Program-made: the position numbers and the translations under genes
Shown here: positions 1-6,814 of the stretch, one piece after another
Position numbering within the stretch: position 1 is the first letter of the stretch
Layout: every line of letters begins with the position of its first letter
Notes under the pieces: generated by a model
Told to the model about the DNA's origin: nothing
Databases searched by the model: none
Seen by the model: only the letters and a program-made list of their open reading frames with translations
NCBI GenBank assembly: GCA_938030915.1
Contig: CALHIO010000007.1
Span: forward strand, 1 to 17,655
Origin: an uncultured Gemmatimonadota bacterium
GTDB lineage: Bacteria; Gemmatimonadota; Gemmatimonadetes; Longimicrobiales; Gaopeijiaceae
Direction: 5' to 3'
Length of the DNA stretch: 17,655 bases

Positions 1-1182
1 ACCCGGATCTCATGGATCGATTGGGCTGCCGGCTCGTGGAATCTTCTTGCCAAGCCGTTTCTCCCGGCCGGTTCCTTTGCTCCAGGACCCGGACAAGCAA
101 ACCTGTCCGAGTCTGGAGGCATACGCAGCATCACGGTGAACAACCTTCCTGTGGATGGAATGATCGGCGACTGGCCAATGACCGCGTATCCGTTGCTGAG
201 CGCGATCGATCGCAATCCGGGGATCCCGGCCGCCACGACCATCACGTTTCGACTCCCGGTCGATCCGGTAGTGGGCGCGACGCCTGCCTGCACGTCGCTC
301 GGGGCGATTGGCGTGACGCTCAACGGTGTGGTGCTCTACAACGCCGTCGATGCCCGTGGAAATGACGCCGTCGCGCACGAAATCGTCGACGAATTCGGCG
401 GTCATCCTGCCATGAGTGATTACCACTACCACTTCCTGCCGGAGCGCCTCGATGCCGAGCCGATGTCGGATGGCCACTCCGGGCTCACCGGATACATCCG
501 TGATGGTTTCGGCCTCTACGGGTACAAGGGGATCGGGGGAATCGAGCTCACGAATGACGACCTCGATGAGTGCCATGGACATGAGCATCCCCCCATGGGC
601 TACCACTACCATGCGACACTCGAATATCCATACACGGTAGGTTGCTACCGGGGTGTTCCCGAGGCTGCATTCGCGGTGGCCGGACCTGCACTTCGGTCGC
701 CCGAGATGGTCGTGCCTGACGCGAAGATGTTGGCGCCCTTTTTGCGCCGCATGATCCTGCATCACGCGCAGGCTCTCGAACTGGCTGCCCTCACCTCAGG
801 CCGGACACACAACGAGGGTGTTCGGAGACTTGCCGAGCGGATCATGATCTCTCAGTCGGAAGAGATCCGCTTCATGGAGTCATGGCTTCGGGGTGTGGCC
901 GCGTCCGGCGCTCCGGATACTCCCGAACATGCCATGCCGGGCATGCTTCCCGCGGAGCGAATCGAGAGACTCGGTGGTACGTCGGGCGGCACCTTCGATC
1001 GACTGTTTCTCGAGGCGATGATGGAGCACCATCGCGGGGCGATCGAGATGGCGCGGGTGTATCGGGATCACTCTGAATCCTCCTCGATGGGGGCTGCTGC
1101 CGATTGGTTCGTCCTGCATGTCGAGGCAGAGCAGGCCGCGGAGAGTGCACGAATGAGGGAGATGCTGAAGAGTCTTCCCTGA
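1..1182 (+). CDS. YHYH-domain / DUF305 fusion protein, 5'-partial
   Basis: The reading frame is open from the first base, so the true start lies left of the window; a GTG at 136 is internal, because the residues before it (ending GGIRSITVNNLP) belong to the usual N-terminal strand of YHYH proteins. The visible part is 393 residues. The YHYH domain covers roughly residues 40-215: LGAIGVTLNGVVLYN, then DAVAHEIVDEFGGHP, and two YHYH motifs at bases 421-432 and 601-612 with a CHGHEH stretch between them, a likely metal-binding arrangement. From about base 720 a DUF305 domain follows, with its two paired-histidine motifs (HHAQALELA at 760 and MMEHHRGAIEMA at 1018). Both domain families are usually exported and of uncertain biochemical function; DUF305 proteins are often copper- or metal-associated. 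The signal peptide, if any, is outside the window. The fusion is unusual. Domain calls are confident; the role is inferred. Confidence 0.85.
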   Translation, partial: TRISWIDWAAGSWNLLAKPFLPAGSFAPGPGQANLSESGGIRSITVNNLPVDGMIGDWPMTAYPLLSAIDRNPGIPAATTITFRLPVDPVVGATPACTSLGAIGVTLNGVVLYNAVDARGNDAVAHEIVDEFGGHPAMSDYHYHFLPERLDAEPMSDGHSGLTGYIRDGFGLYGYKGIGGIELTNDDLDECHGHEHPPMGYHYHATLEYPYTVGCYRGVPEAAFAVAGPALRSPEMVVPDAKMLAPFLRRMILHHAQALELAALTSGRTHNEGVRRLAERIMISQSEEIRFMESWLRGVAASGAPDTPEHAMPGMLPAERIERLGGTSGGTFDRLFLEAMMEHHRGAIEMARVYRDHSESSSMGAAADWFVLHVEAEQAAESARMREMLKSLP

Positions 1183-1209
1183 CGTTGATCAGTCGGGGTC
1201 GCAGCCCCC

Positions 1210-1238
1210 CTTCAAGTCACGAGCCCTGCGCGTACATT
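1210..1238 (+). promoter_or_regulatory. Possible sigma70-type promoter of fumC
   Basis: CTTCAA at 1210-1215 and TACATT at 1233-1238 are 17 bases apart in the 114-base gap between the YHYH gene and fumC. Both hexamers are imperfect, so this is a weak call based only on spacing and position. Confidence 0.28.
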
Positions 1239-1296
1239 TGCCGCGTCGGATACGAGGACGCCTGAGCGTCTGCCCCGCTCCAAGGAACCGCAGGTC

Positions 1297-2694
1297 ATGA
1301 CTGACGCATATCGCATTGAGAGAGACTCCCTTGGCGAAATGCAGGTGCCGGCCGAGGCCCTGTATGGTCCCCAGACTCAGCGCGCTGTCGAGAATTTTCC
1401 GATCAGCGGTCAGCGCTTCGGTCGCCGGTTCATTCAGGCGATGGGGCTCATCAAGAAATCGGCTGCTCAAACGAATGCTGAACTGGGAAATCTCGACACA
1501 GACGTCGCGGAAGCGATCGCTGCCGCGGCCGAAGAGGTTGCGAACGGGATGTGGGATTCGGAGTTCGTGCTCGACATCTACCAGACCGGCTCGGGTACGT
1601 CCACCAACATGAATACCAACGAGGTCGTCGCACATCGGGCGACCCAGTTGCTCGAGGGCGAGGGTTCGGTTCATCCCAACGATCACGTGAATTTCGGTCA
1701 GTCGTCGAACGATACGATTCCGACAGCGATCCACATTTCGACGCGCGTCGCGATCGAGGAGGAGCTCATACCGGCGCTCCAGCATCTCCATGATGCCCTG
1801 GACGAGAAGGCGAAGCAGTTCGATGGAGTGCTCAAGTCGGGTCGGACTCATCTCATGGATGCCACGCCGGTCCGGCTTGGACAGGAATTCGCGGGATACG
1901 CCACTCAGATCCGCAAGGGAATGGATCGGGTCCGTGCTGCGGGCGCGGAGTTGGAGGAGTTGGCTCTCGGCGGCACAGCGACCGGGACGGGTATCAACAC
2001 GCACGAGGAATTTTCACCCCGGACAATCGCGCGCATGGCCAAGGCAACCGGGATCGCGTTTCGAGAGGCCGAAGATCACTTCGAGGCGCAGGGCGCAAAG
2101 GATGCTGCCGTCAACGTCGCCGGCGCGTTCAACACGGTCGCCACGAGCTTCATGAAGATCGCCGATGATATTCGATGGCTTGGCTCGGGTCCCACATCGG
2201 GTCTGCACGAGGTGCGGCTTCCGGCCATTCAGCCCGGGTCGTCGATCATGCCCGGCAAAGTGAATCCGGTGATGTCCGAAGCGATGATGATGGTCGCCGC
2301 ACGCGTCATGGGAAATCACACGACCGTGACGGTGGCCGGCAGCCGGGGCAACTTCGAGCTGAACGTCATGATGCCGGTCCTCGCCCATGCGCTCCTTGAA
2401 TCGGTGACGCTGCTGTCCAACATCGCTCGGGCGTTCACGGACCGCTGCGTGGTGGGCATCGAAGCCAATGAGGAGCGGGCTCGTGAGCTGCTCGAGCGAA
2501 ACCCGTCGATCGCGACGGCACTGAACCCCTACATCGGGTATGACGAGGCTGCCGTGGTCGCCAAGGAGTCGGCGAAGCGTGGAGTCAGTGTGCGTGAAAT
2601 CGTCCGAGAGAGAGCTCTTCTGCCCGAGGACCAGATCGATGAAGCGCTCGACGTCCGTTCAATGACTCGGCCGGGGTTGCCTGACGCCGACTGA
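1297..2694 (+). CDS. fumC: Class II fumarate hydratase
   Basis: Iron-independent fumarase that interconverts fumarate and L-malate in the TCA cycle, acting in the cytoplasm as a homotetramer. The 465 residues match the family length. The aspartase/fumarase signature GSSIMPGKVNP is at residues 314-324, with the catalytic serine loop at S315-S316, and the catalytic histidine lies in SGRTHLMDATPV (H185). The N-terminal substrate segment QTGSGTSTNMNTNEV is also present. The start at 1297 is preceded by AAGGAA about 10 bases upstream and gives the canonical N-terminus (TDAYRIERDSLGEMQVP). It distinguishes itself from aspartase and argininosuccinate lyase by overall sequence, particularly HEEFSPRTIARMAKATG. 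It stands alone: the upstream YHYH gene is unrelated and the downstream gene is convergent. Confidence 0.96.
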   Translation: MTDAYRIERDSLGEMQVPAEALYGPQTQRAVENFPISGQRFGRRFIQAMGLIKKSAAQTNAELGNLDTDVAEAIAAAAEEVANGMWDSEFVLDIYQTGSGTSTNMNTNEVVAHRATQLLEGEGSVHPNDHVNFGQSSNDTIPTAIHISTRVAIEEELIPALQHLHDALDEKAKQFDGVLKSGRTHLMDATPVRLGQEFAGYATQIRKGMDRVRAAGAELEELALGGTATGTGINTHEEFSPRTIARMAKATGIAFREAEDHFEAQGAKDAAVNVAGAFNTVATSFMKIADDIRWLGSGPTSGLHEVRLPAIQPGSSIMPGKVNPVMSEAMMMVAARVMGNHTTVTVAGSRGNFELNVMMPVLAHALLESVTLLSNIARAFTDRCVVGIEANEERARELLERNPSIATALNPYIGYDEAAVVAKESAKRGVSVREIVRERALLPEDQIDEALDVRSMTRPGLPDAD

Positions 2695-2774
2695 CGTGGG
2701 TGGAACACCTCTGGCCATGGAGGTCCGTCTGCCTCCGGTTGCCGGGGCCGGGCGACGGCGTCGGGAAAGCATCG

Positions 2775-3494
2775 TCAGCTGTCTAGGAATTCACGGAGCC
2801 GGTCCTCTTCGGTCATCCGCTTTCTCCTCCGCTCGTCGTGCTCGCGTCTCACCTTTTCTCCTCGAAGATGGGCTGCAAGACGGGCTTCTTCTGCCGAATC
2901 CCATAGCGCTGTCGGGGTGCTGGAGGCCCGAGGCCGAGCCATCAGCCACAGGATCCCCGAGCCCGCGGCTATGGAGGCGACCATCATCACTTTGCCTGCG
3001 GCCTGCATCGAGCCTCCGATCTCCTCTGCCCTGGAGAGCTTACCCACCCTCATGAGCATCGAGGTCCAGTCGTGCGAGCCGGCGTCCACGGGTCCGAACG
3101 GAGATACCAGAGGCAGGGCCTGATCGAGTGCGTCTGCGGCGTAGATCCCTGAGCCCACCAGTGCCGTCCCGAACCAGAACGTGCAGACCGTCGCACCGAA
3201 GGGATCCCGCTGTCGGACCAGCAGGTACGCGCCGGCCAAGAGTGGGATGGCCAGCTCGAAGATGGTGCCACCCGCGATCGTGAGCATTCGGTTGCCGCTC
3301 CACATGAACGCGGCGTGGCCTGCCTCGTGAAAACCGAGGTTCATGCCGTAGAAGATCGACTCGTAGTGCCACTCTGTCATGTAACCGTTGAGGAACCAGA
3401 GCAGCATCAGGACGACAGGCAGTCGATAGTACCAGATCTGACCTTTGACCCGGTCTTCGAGCCAGCCTCGTATGGTCACCCGTCGAATGTTCAT
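2775..3494 (-). CDS. Integral membrane protein with M50-like HEAGH motif
   Basis: A 239-residue membrane protein. A first hydrophobic segment (residues 25-38) is followed by NLGFHEAGH (zinc-protease-type HExxH at residues 56-60) and three further membrane segments, around residues 70-92, 98-118 and 165-185; the tail of about 45 residues is highly charged. HEAGH at the edge of a membrane helix is the pattern of M50 (site-2 protease-like) metallopeptidases, and the later stretch GIYAADALDQALPL followed by SHDW matches a conserved family of short M50-like membrane proteins. The usual NPDG-type second M50 motif is not visible, so proteolytic activity is uncertain. I chose the ATG at 3494; the frame is open to 3608 but that extension looks non-coding in character, and a promoter-like pair ends 7 bases before this ATG. 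It is convergent with fumC. Role unknown. Confidence 0.75.
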   Translation of the reverse strand: MNIRRVTIRGWLEDRVKGQIWYYRLPVVLMLLWFLNGYMTEWHYESIFYGMNLGFHEAGHAAFMWSGNRMLTIAGGTIFELAIPLLAGAYLLVRQRDPFGATVCTFWFGTALVGSGIYAADALDQALPLVSPFGPVDAGSHDWTSMLMRVGKLSRAEEIGGSMQAAGKVMMVASIAAGSGILWLMARPRASSTPTALWDSAEEARLAAHLRGEKVRREHDERRRKRMTEEDRLREFLDS

Positions 3495-3501
3495 GAACGC
3501 G

Positions 3502-3530
3502 ACCGTATGCACCCCCTCCGGGACAGGCAA
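3502..3530 (-). promoter_or_regulatory. Possible promoter giving a leaderless transcript
   Basis: On the minus strand TTGCCT (3530-3525) and TACGGT (3507-3502) are separated by 17 bases. Only 7 bases lie between the -10-like box and the ATG at 3494, so transcription would begin at or next to the start codon. A purine-rich GGAGGGG lies in the spacer but is too far from the ATG for normal ribosome binding. Confidence 0.28.
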
Positions 3531-3725
3531 GTGAAGGGTGTCGGTCTGTTGGACGAGTGCACAGGTGCGTGCGGCATACCGGCGCTCCTCTGATCGCCAG
3601 CACACCACCGGGTTTGCGGCTGCGGTCTCGTCGATCGGATCCTGGGACCGGAGGTCGTTCAGAGGTCACTGAACGCACGCGACATCCTGCTCTGTGGCAG
3701 GACCGCCACGGGGATCAGGGTACCC

Positions 3726-3766
3726 AAAAAGCGAGTGGCGCCAGGTGCAAGCACCTGACGCCACTC
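3726..3766 (-). terminator. Intrinsic terminator / REP-like palindrome
   Basis: GAGTGGCGCCAGGTGC (3733-3748) is the reverse complement of GCACCTGACGCCACTC (3751-3766) except for one position, leaving a two-base AA centre. On the minus strand the hairpin is followed by GC and five T residues (bases 3730-3726), the form of a rho-independent terminator for the minus-strand gene that ends at 3861. The long, nearly perfect stem and tiny loop also resemble dispersed REP-type palindromes, which one window cannot confirm. Confidence 0.6.
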
Positions 3767-3770
3767 TTGG

Positions 3771-3789
3771 CACGCCCCCCCAGGGCGTG
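3771..3789. repeat. Short inverted repeat
   Basis: CACGCCC (3771-3777) and GGGCGTG (3783-3789) are perfect inverted repeats around a CCCCA loop, four bases from the larger hairpin. With G-T pairs the stem can extend outwards by two. It lacks a T-tract. It may be part of the same terminator or REP-like element. The rest of the 366-base stretch between 3495 and 3860 shows no gene I can support. Confidence 0.4.
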
Positions 3790-3860
3790 TTGCCCACCCG
3801 TGCTGGCATGGGACTTTGTGCCGACCGGACAACCGAGGTCGAACCGGGCCGGCACAAACT

Positions 3861-4307
3861 TCAGACTGTCGTTTCCTCGAGGCTGATCTCGAAGACCTTA
3901 TCGGTAGATACTTCACCGAGCGGCATTCCGCCATAGGGAACGACTCGAGTCACGTCCCCGTCAAGGTAGATCGGGTACACCGAATTGCCGTATCGGACGA
4001 CCTGGATCAACTCGGGCCCCTTGTGACTCGCCGAACAATGGACTCGTTCGGTGATCGAGCGCCACACTCTGTCGACGAGCGACATGCGCTCCTGAACCGA
4101 CTCCGCCCACAGCGCCAGACGGATCCGCTTGCGGTCTTCGAGGGAGAGTGGGCGAATGATTCGGCGGTGGCCTCGGAACGAGTGTGAAAGGAGAAACGCG
4201 ATCGCCTCACCCTCCGGGACCGGCTCCATGCCATGATCGTGGTAGCCCGGGGTCCGAACCCGGCGGGTATCGGACAGATCGAGGTATCCATCGGCTGCAA
4301 TGCGCAT
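3861..4307 (-). CDS. Hypothetical protein, 148 residues, unrecognised
   Basis: I do not recognise a family. The start at 4307 is chosen because GGAGG sits 6 bases upstream on the minus strand; the frame is open to 4418 but without such a signal. The predicted protein begins MRIAADGYLDLSD, has no signal peptide or membrane segment, and is rich in Arg, Asp and Glu. A central basic helix-like stretch (SLEDRKRIRLALWAESVQER) is followed by a beta-rich C-terminal part (ELIQVVRYGNSVYPIYLDGD) ending in an acidic tail. It is monocistronic, followed by a strong hairpin terminator at 3726-3766, and divergent from the endonuclease IV gene. The clear ribosome site and terminator argue that it is a real gene. 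The conserved-looking GYHDHG and the single Cys may be worth noting, but no activity can be assigned. Confidence 0.65.
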   Translation of the reverse strand: MRIAADGYLDLSDTRRVRTPGYHDHGMEPVPEGEAIAFLLSHSFRGHRRIIRPLSLEDRKRIRLALWAESVQERMSLVDRVWRSITERVHCSASHKGPELIQVVRYGNSVYPIYLDGDVTRVVPYGGMPLGEVSTDKVFEISLEETTV

Positions 4308-4443
4308 TTTTCCCTCCACGTCGTCGTCATTCGAACTACGGACGGAGTGGTCCGTGCTACCGATCTTCGAACAAGTCCTGTGCCGCGTGACGGAACCATC
4401 CATCTGTTTTTCTGTCACCTGAGTAAACGATTGAACGGCAACG

Positions 4444-4452
4444 TGTTACGAT
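4444..4452 (+). promoter_or_regulatory. Possible extended -10 promoter element before nfo
   Basis: TGTTACGAT has the TG-N-TAnnnT form of an extended -10 box, 100 bases before the endonuclease start, in the 244-base divergent gap between the minus-strand hypothetical gene and nfo. No good -35 box is seen at 16-18 bases. Confidence 0.25.
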
Positions 4453-4551
4453 GAAGAGTTCTCCTTCGTGTGGATTCTTGCTCTGGTTGCACACGGGGCG
4501 GGGTGCCGTACCAATGCTTCCGACGATGGCAAACTTTTCCGACCTTCTGCC

Positions 4552-5418
4552 ATGAATCATGATATCGATGAACTGGGAGCCCACGTCTCGGCGTCCGGTG
4601 GGGTCGCCCTCGCCCCGGAGCGTGCTCACGAGATCGACGCCGCAGTGCTACAGCTCTTCACGAAGCAGCCCAGCCGCTGGGCAGAATCCGTGATCGACGA
4701 GGAATCGGCCCAGGCCTTCAAGGATGCTCGTGCACAGCACGGCATCACCATCGCGGGTGCCCACGACTCCTACCTGATCAACCTCTCGACTCCGGACCGC
4801 AGGCTGTGGCGCATGTCGCAGCGCTCCTTCGAGGCAGAGTTGGCCCGGTGCGCCCTGCTGGAACTCGATTTCCTCGTCACCCACCCGGGAAACGCGACCG
4901 ACAAGGACTACGCGGCCGGGCTCGAGCGAAATGCCCAGGGCGTCACGGAGTCTCTGGAAGCGGTGCTGGGTCCGACGAAGGTGCTCCTCGAACTGACGGC
5001 GGGGAGTGGCACCAGCGTGGGCGCGACCTTCGAGAATCTGCAGACGATCATCGAGATGATCCCCACGGAGCAGCGGCACCGGGTGGGCGTCTGCTTTGAT
5101 ACGTGTCACGCCTTCAGCGCCGGGTATGACCTCGTCGACGACTACGACGGGGTCTGGTCAGCGTTCGATGACGTGATCGGCCTCGATCGGCTGGGCCTGA
5201 TCCACATGAACGATTCTCAGCATCCCTTCGATTCCCGGAAGGACCGGCACGAGGGCATCGGGGACGGAAGCCTCGGGCTCGAGCCGTTCCGGAGGATCGT
5301 ACTAGACGAGCGTCTCATGGCGGTGCCCAAGGTGCTCGAGACACCCAAGGGAGACGAAGGGGACGAAGCGGATATCCGAAATCTTACTTTGCTCCGCACG
5401 CTACGGGCGGAGGGCTGA
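4552..5418 (+). CDS. nfo: Deoxyribonuclease IV (AP endonuclease)
   Basis: Endonuclease IV cleaves DNA 5' of abasic sites in base excision repair, using a trinuclear zinc centre in a TIM-barrel fold. The 288 residues fit the family. All nine expected metal-ligand contexts are recognisable in order: AHDSYLINL, THPGN, the Glu in LLELTAGSG, DTCHAFSAGYD (Asp and His), LIHMNDS, KDRHEGIGDG (Asp and His) and VLETPKGD. One small deviation is LELTAG where most members have ENTAG, but the ligand Glu remains. The frame is open upstream to a GTG at 4468; I chose the ATG at 4552 because the protein then begins MNHDIDELGAHVSASGG, the normal family start. No Shine-Dalgarno is visible before this ATG. An unproven 34-codon frame (4451-4555) overlaps the start by ATGA. 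Confidence 0.95.
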   Translation: MNHDIDELGAHVSASGGVALAPERAHEIDAAVLQLFTKQPSRWAESVIDEESAQAFKDARAQHGITIAGAHDSYLINLSTPDRRLWRMSQRSFEAELARCALLELDFLVTHPGNATDKDYAAGLERNAQGVTESLEAVLGPTKVLLELTAGSGTSVGATFENLQTIIEMIPTEQRHRVGVCFDTCHAFSAGYDLVDDYDGVWSAFDDVIGLDRLGLIHMNDSQHPFDSRKDRHEGIGDGSLGLEPFRRIVLDERLMAVPKVLETPKGDEGDEADIRNLTLLRTLRAEG

Positions 5419-5453
5419 AGCTCGAACGTGCATCGCACCGTCCCGTACAACCC

Positions 5454-5483
5454 TTCGCAAAGCTGTCCGGCACGCTCTATATT
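5454..5483 (+). promoter_or_regulatory. Promoter of the structured RNA locus
   Basis: TTCGCA (5454-5459) and TATATT (5478-5483) are separated by 18 bases. The TATATT box is the best -10-like sequence in the region and is AT-rich against a GC-rich background. It places the transcript start near 5490, just where the self-complementary segment begins. Confidence 0.5.
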
Positions 5484-5489
5484 CTCAGT

Positions 5490-5699
5490 CCGCAGTTGAA
5501 GGGCCTTTTATTGAGCCAACACATCGAAGCCGGGACTGACTCCTGGACATGACGCTAGGCCCCGGAGGAGGGGAAAGCGGTAACGTTCGGGGAGGTCACC
5601 ACTCGTGGTTTCCCGGGCTTCAATGAATCCCCCTTCGGCTGCAGCGGGGGCCGATGCGCGTCGCCCAAGCGGCAGCGCATCGGCTCCCGCATTTTTTTT
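5490..5699 (+). ncRNA. Candidate structured small RNA (possibly 6S-like) or leader
   Basis: The 366 bases between nfo and the pterin operon hold no gene but fold extensively by hand. A closing helix pairs 5492-5503 with 5631-5642 (12 pairs with two G-U). Inside it, 5526-5535 pairs with 5611-5621 (10 pairs, one bulged G), 5537-5544 with 5590-5598 (one bulge), 5553-5556 with 5576-5579, and CCCC/GGGG at 5560-5563/5570-5573 caps the rod; a small ACCA-CTCG-TGGT hairpin lies at 5598-5609. The segment is preceded by a promoter and followed at once by a perfect terminator, giving a transcript of about 210 nt. A long rod with an internal bubble between the closing and inner helices is the shape of 6S RNA; I see no SRP Alu/GNAR motif, tmRNA or known riboswitch core. 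It could instead be an attenuating leader of the pterin operon starting at 5785. The fold was done by eye, without energies or alignment. Confidence 0.5.
5644..5699 (+). terminator. Strong intrinsic terminator
   Basis: A 16-pair stem, all paired with one G-U, joins GCGGGGGCCGATGCGC (5644-5659) to GCGCATCGGCTCCCGC (5675-5690). A 15-base loop contains a small CGC-CCAA-GCG hairpin. After one A come eight T residues (5692-5699). It ends the structured RNA transcript and isolates it from the pterin operon, unless it acts as an attenuator. It is the clearest regulatory element in the window. Confidence 0.88.
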
Positions 5700-5784
5700 A
5701 TCCGTTGCGGAGCGATGGATCGCCGGGTGAGTGATCGGGTAACCGTCGATCCCGCAGAGAGAAAACCCTGGACGAGACAGAGCG

Positions 5785-6210
5785 ATGCCCACCGTCCGTG
5801 TGACACGCCGTGCCCACTTCTGCTCAGCTCACCGACTGTTCCGCGATGACTGGTCGGACGAGCAGAATCGAGAGGTCTTCGGAGACTGTTCGAATCCCAA
5901 CTGGCACGGCCATAACTACGTCCTGGACGTGACCGTGGAGGGACCCGTCGATCCTGAAACCGGTTTCGTGATGGACCTCAAGCAGATCAAGCGGGCGATC
6001 AACGAACGCGTCATCGACGACGTGGATCACCGCAACCTCAACCTCGAGGTGCCTTGGCTCGAGGGCACCATGGCGTCCACCGAAAACTTCGCGGTCGCCA
6101 TCTGGGACCGCATCGCGAGCGCGCTTCCCGAGGGCGTCCGAATGCACAGGGTCTATCTGCAGGAGACACCAAACAATTCCGTCGAATACATGGGGCCCGC
6201 TGCGGGCTGA
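5785..6210 (+). CDS. 6-pyruvoyl-tetrahydropterin synthase (PTPS/QueD family)
   Basis: Acts on 7,8-dihydroneopterin triphosphate. PTPS makes 6-pyruvoyl-tetrahydropterin for biopterin; QueD makes 6-carboxytetrahydropterin for queuosine. The 141 residues cover the whole fold. Zinc ligands are H16 (FCSAHRLF), H41 and H43 (HGHNY). The catalytic Cys is C35 and the Asp-His pair is D81-H82 (VDHRNL), with the substrate-anchoring Glu at E127. The spacing CSNPNWHGHNY (Cys, five residues, HGH) is that of animal PTPS (CNNPNGHGHNY); classical QueD has Cys, three residues, HGH. The stretches DPETGFVMDLKQIK and STENFAVAIWD also read like animal PTPS. It is the first gene of a three-gene operon with GTP cyclohydrolase I and an SDR, with no queC or queE nearby, which favours the biopterin-like role. 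No strong ribosome site is seen before the ATG. Family is certain; exact product is inferred. Confidence 0.9.
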   Translation: MPTVRVTRRAHFCSAHRLFRDDWSDEQNREVFGDCSNPNWHGHNYVLDVTVEGPVDPETGFVMDLKQIKRAINERVIDDVDHRNLNLEVPWLEGTMASTENFAVAIWDRIASALPEGVRMHRVYLQETPNNSVEYMGPAAG

Positions 6211-6214
6211 CGAT

Positions 6215-6814
6215 ATGAATGATTCAAAAGGGGCCGACCTCTCCGGCGTCGATTTCGAGGACCTTGTTGCAGAGATGATTCGTCGGTGCGGCGACTCGCC
6301 GGACCGGGAAGGCATGATGAAGACGCCGGAACGAGTCGCGAAGGCGATGGCGTTCCTCACGAAGGGCTATGGAGAGTCACCGCACGTCGTGGTCGGTGAT
6401 GCGATCTTCTCCGAGAACCATCAAAGCATGGTCCTGGTGAAGGACATCGAGCTCTACTCCCTGTGTGAGCACCACATGCTGCCGTTCTTCGGGAAGGCGC
6501 ACGTTGCGTACATCCCGAACGGCAACGTGATGGGCCTCTCCAAAGTCGCGCGCCTCGTCGAGGTGTTTGCTCGTCGCTTCCAGGTTCAGGAGCGTTTGAC
6601 CGAGCAGGTCGCGCAGGCGGTCTGGGAGACCACCGATCCACAGGGTGTGGCGGTCATCATCGAGGCGTACCACCTGTGCATGATGATGCGCGGGGTACAG
6701 AAACAGAACTCGAAGACGCTGACGTCGGCGATGCGGGGGATCTTCCTCGAGGACCATCGCACGCGCGACGAGTTCATGCGGCTGGTCACCAGCACACATC
6801 CACCACTCGGATGA
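6215..6814 (+). CDS. folE: GTP cyclohydrolase I
   Basis: Converts GTP to 7,8-dihydroneopterin triphosphate and formate, the entry step for folate, biopterin and queuosine pathways; a cytoplasmic decamer. The 199 residues match the family. Zinc ligands are C84 and H87 (LCEHHMLPF) and C155 (YHLCMMMRGVQKQNS). The conserved GLSKVARLVEVFARRFQVQERLT segment is present in full, as is the N-terminal DREGMMKTPERVAKA motif. The gene begins 4 bases after the PTPS stop and its stop overlaps the next start as ATGA, so the three genes are almost certainly co-translated. Because it is paired with PTPS and an SDR and not with folP, folK or folB, it probably supplies the dedicated reduced-pterin route, though it could serve folate as well. 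It carries the zinc-binding cysteines, so it is the type I enzyme and not the zinc-independent FolE2. Confidence 0.96.
   Translation: MNDSKGADLSGVDFEDLVAEMIRRCGDSPDREGMMKTPERVAKAMAFLTKGYGESPHVVVGDAIFSENHQSMVLVKDIELYSLCEHHMLPFFGKAHVAYIPNGNVMGLSKVARLVEVFARRFQVQERLTEQVAQAVWETTDPQGVAVIIEAYHLCMMMRGVQKQNSKTLTSAMRGIFLEDHRTRDEFMRLVTSTHPPLG

Noticed and set aside
1189..2004. 271-codon minus-strand open frame
   Set aside because: Antisense to fumC; no recognisable protein features.
2695..2774. Terminator between the convergent fumC and M50-like genes
   Set aside because: Only a five-pair stem (ACCTC/GAGGT) without a T-run; no convincing intrinsic terminator.
5490..5642. SRP RNA, preQ1, THF, cobalamin or T-box identity for the structured segment
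   Set aside because: I looked for the conserved cores of each (for example the SRP GNAR loop and the T-box TGGNACCGCG) and did not find them.
5508..5806. Minus-strand frames in the gap before the pterin operon
   Set aside because: They cross the perfect terminator hairpin and have low-complexity translations; the region is better explained as structured RNA.
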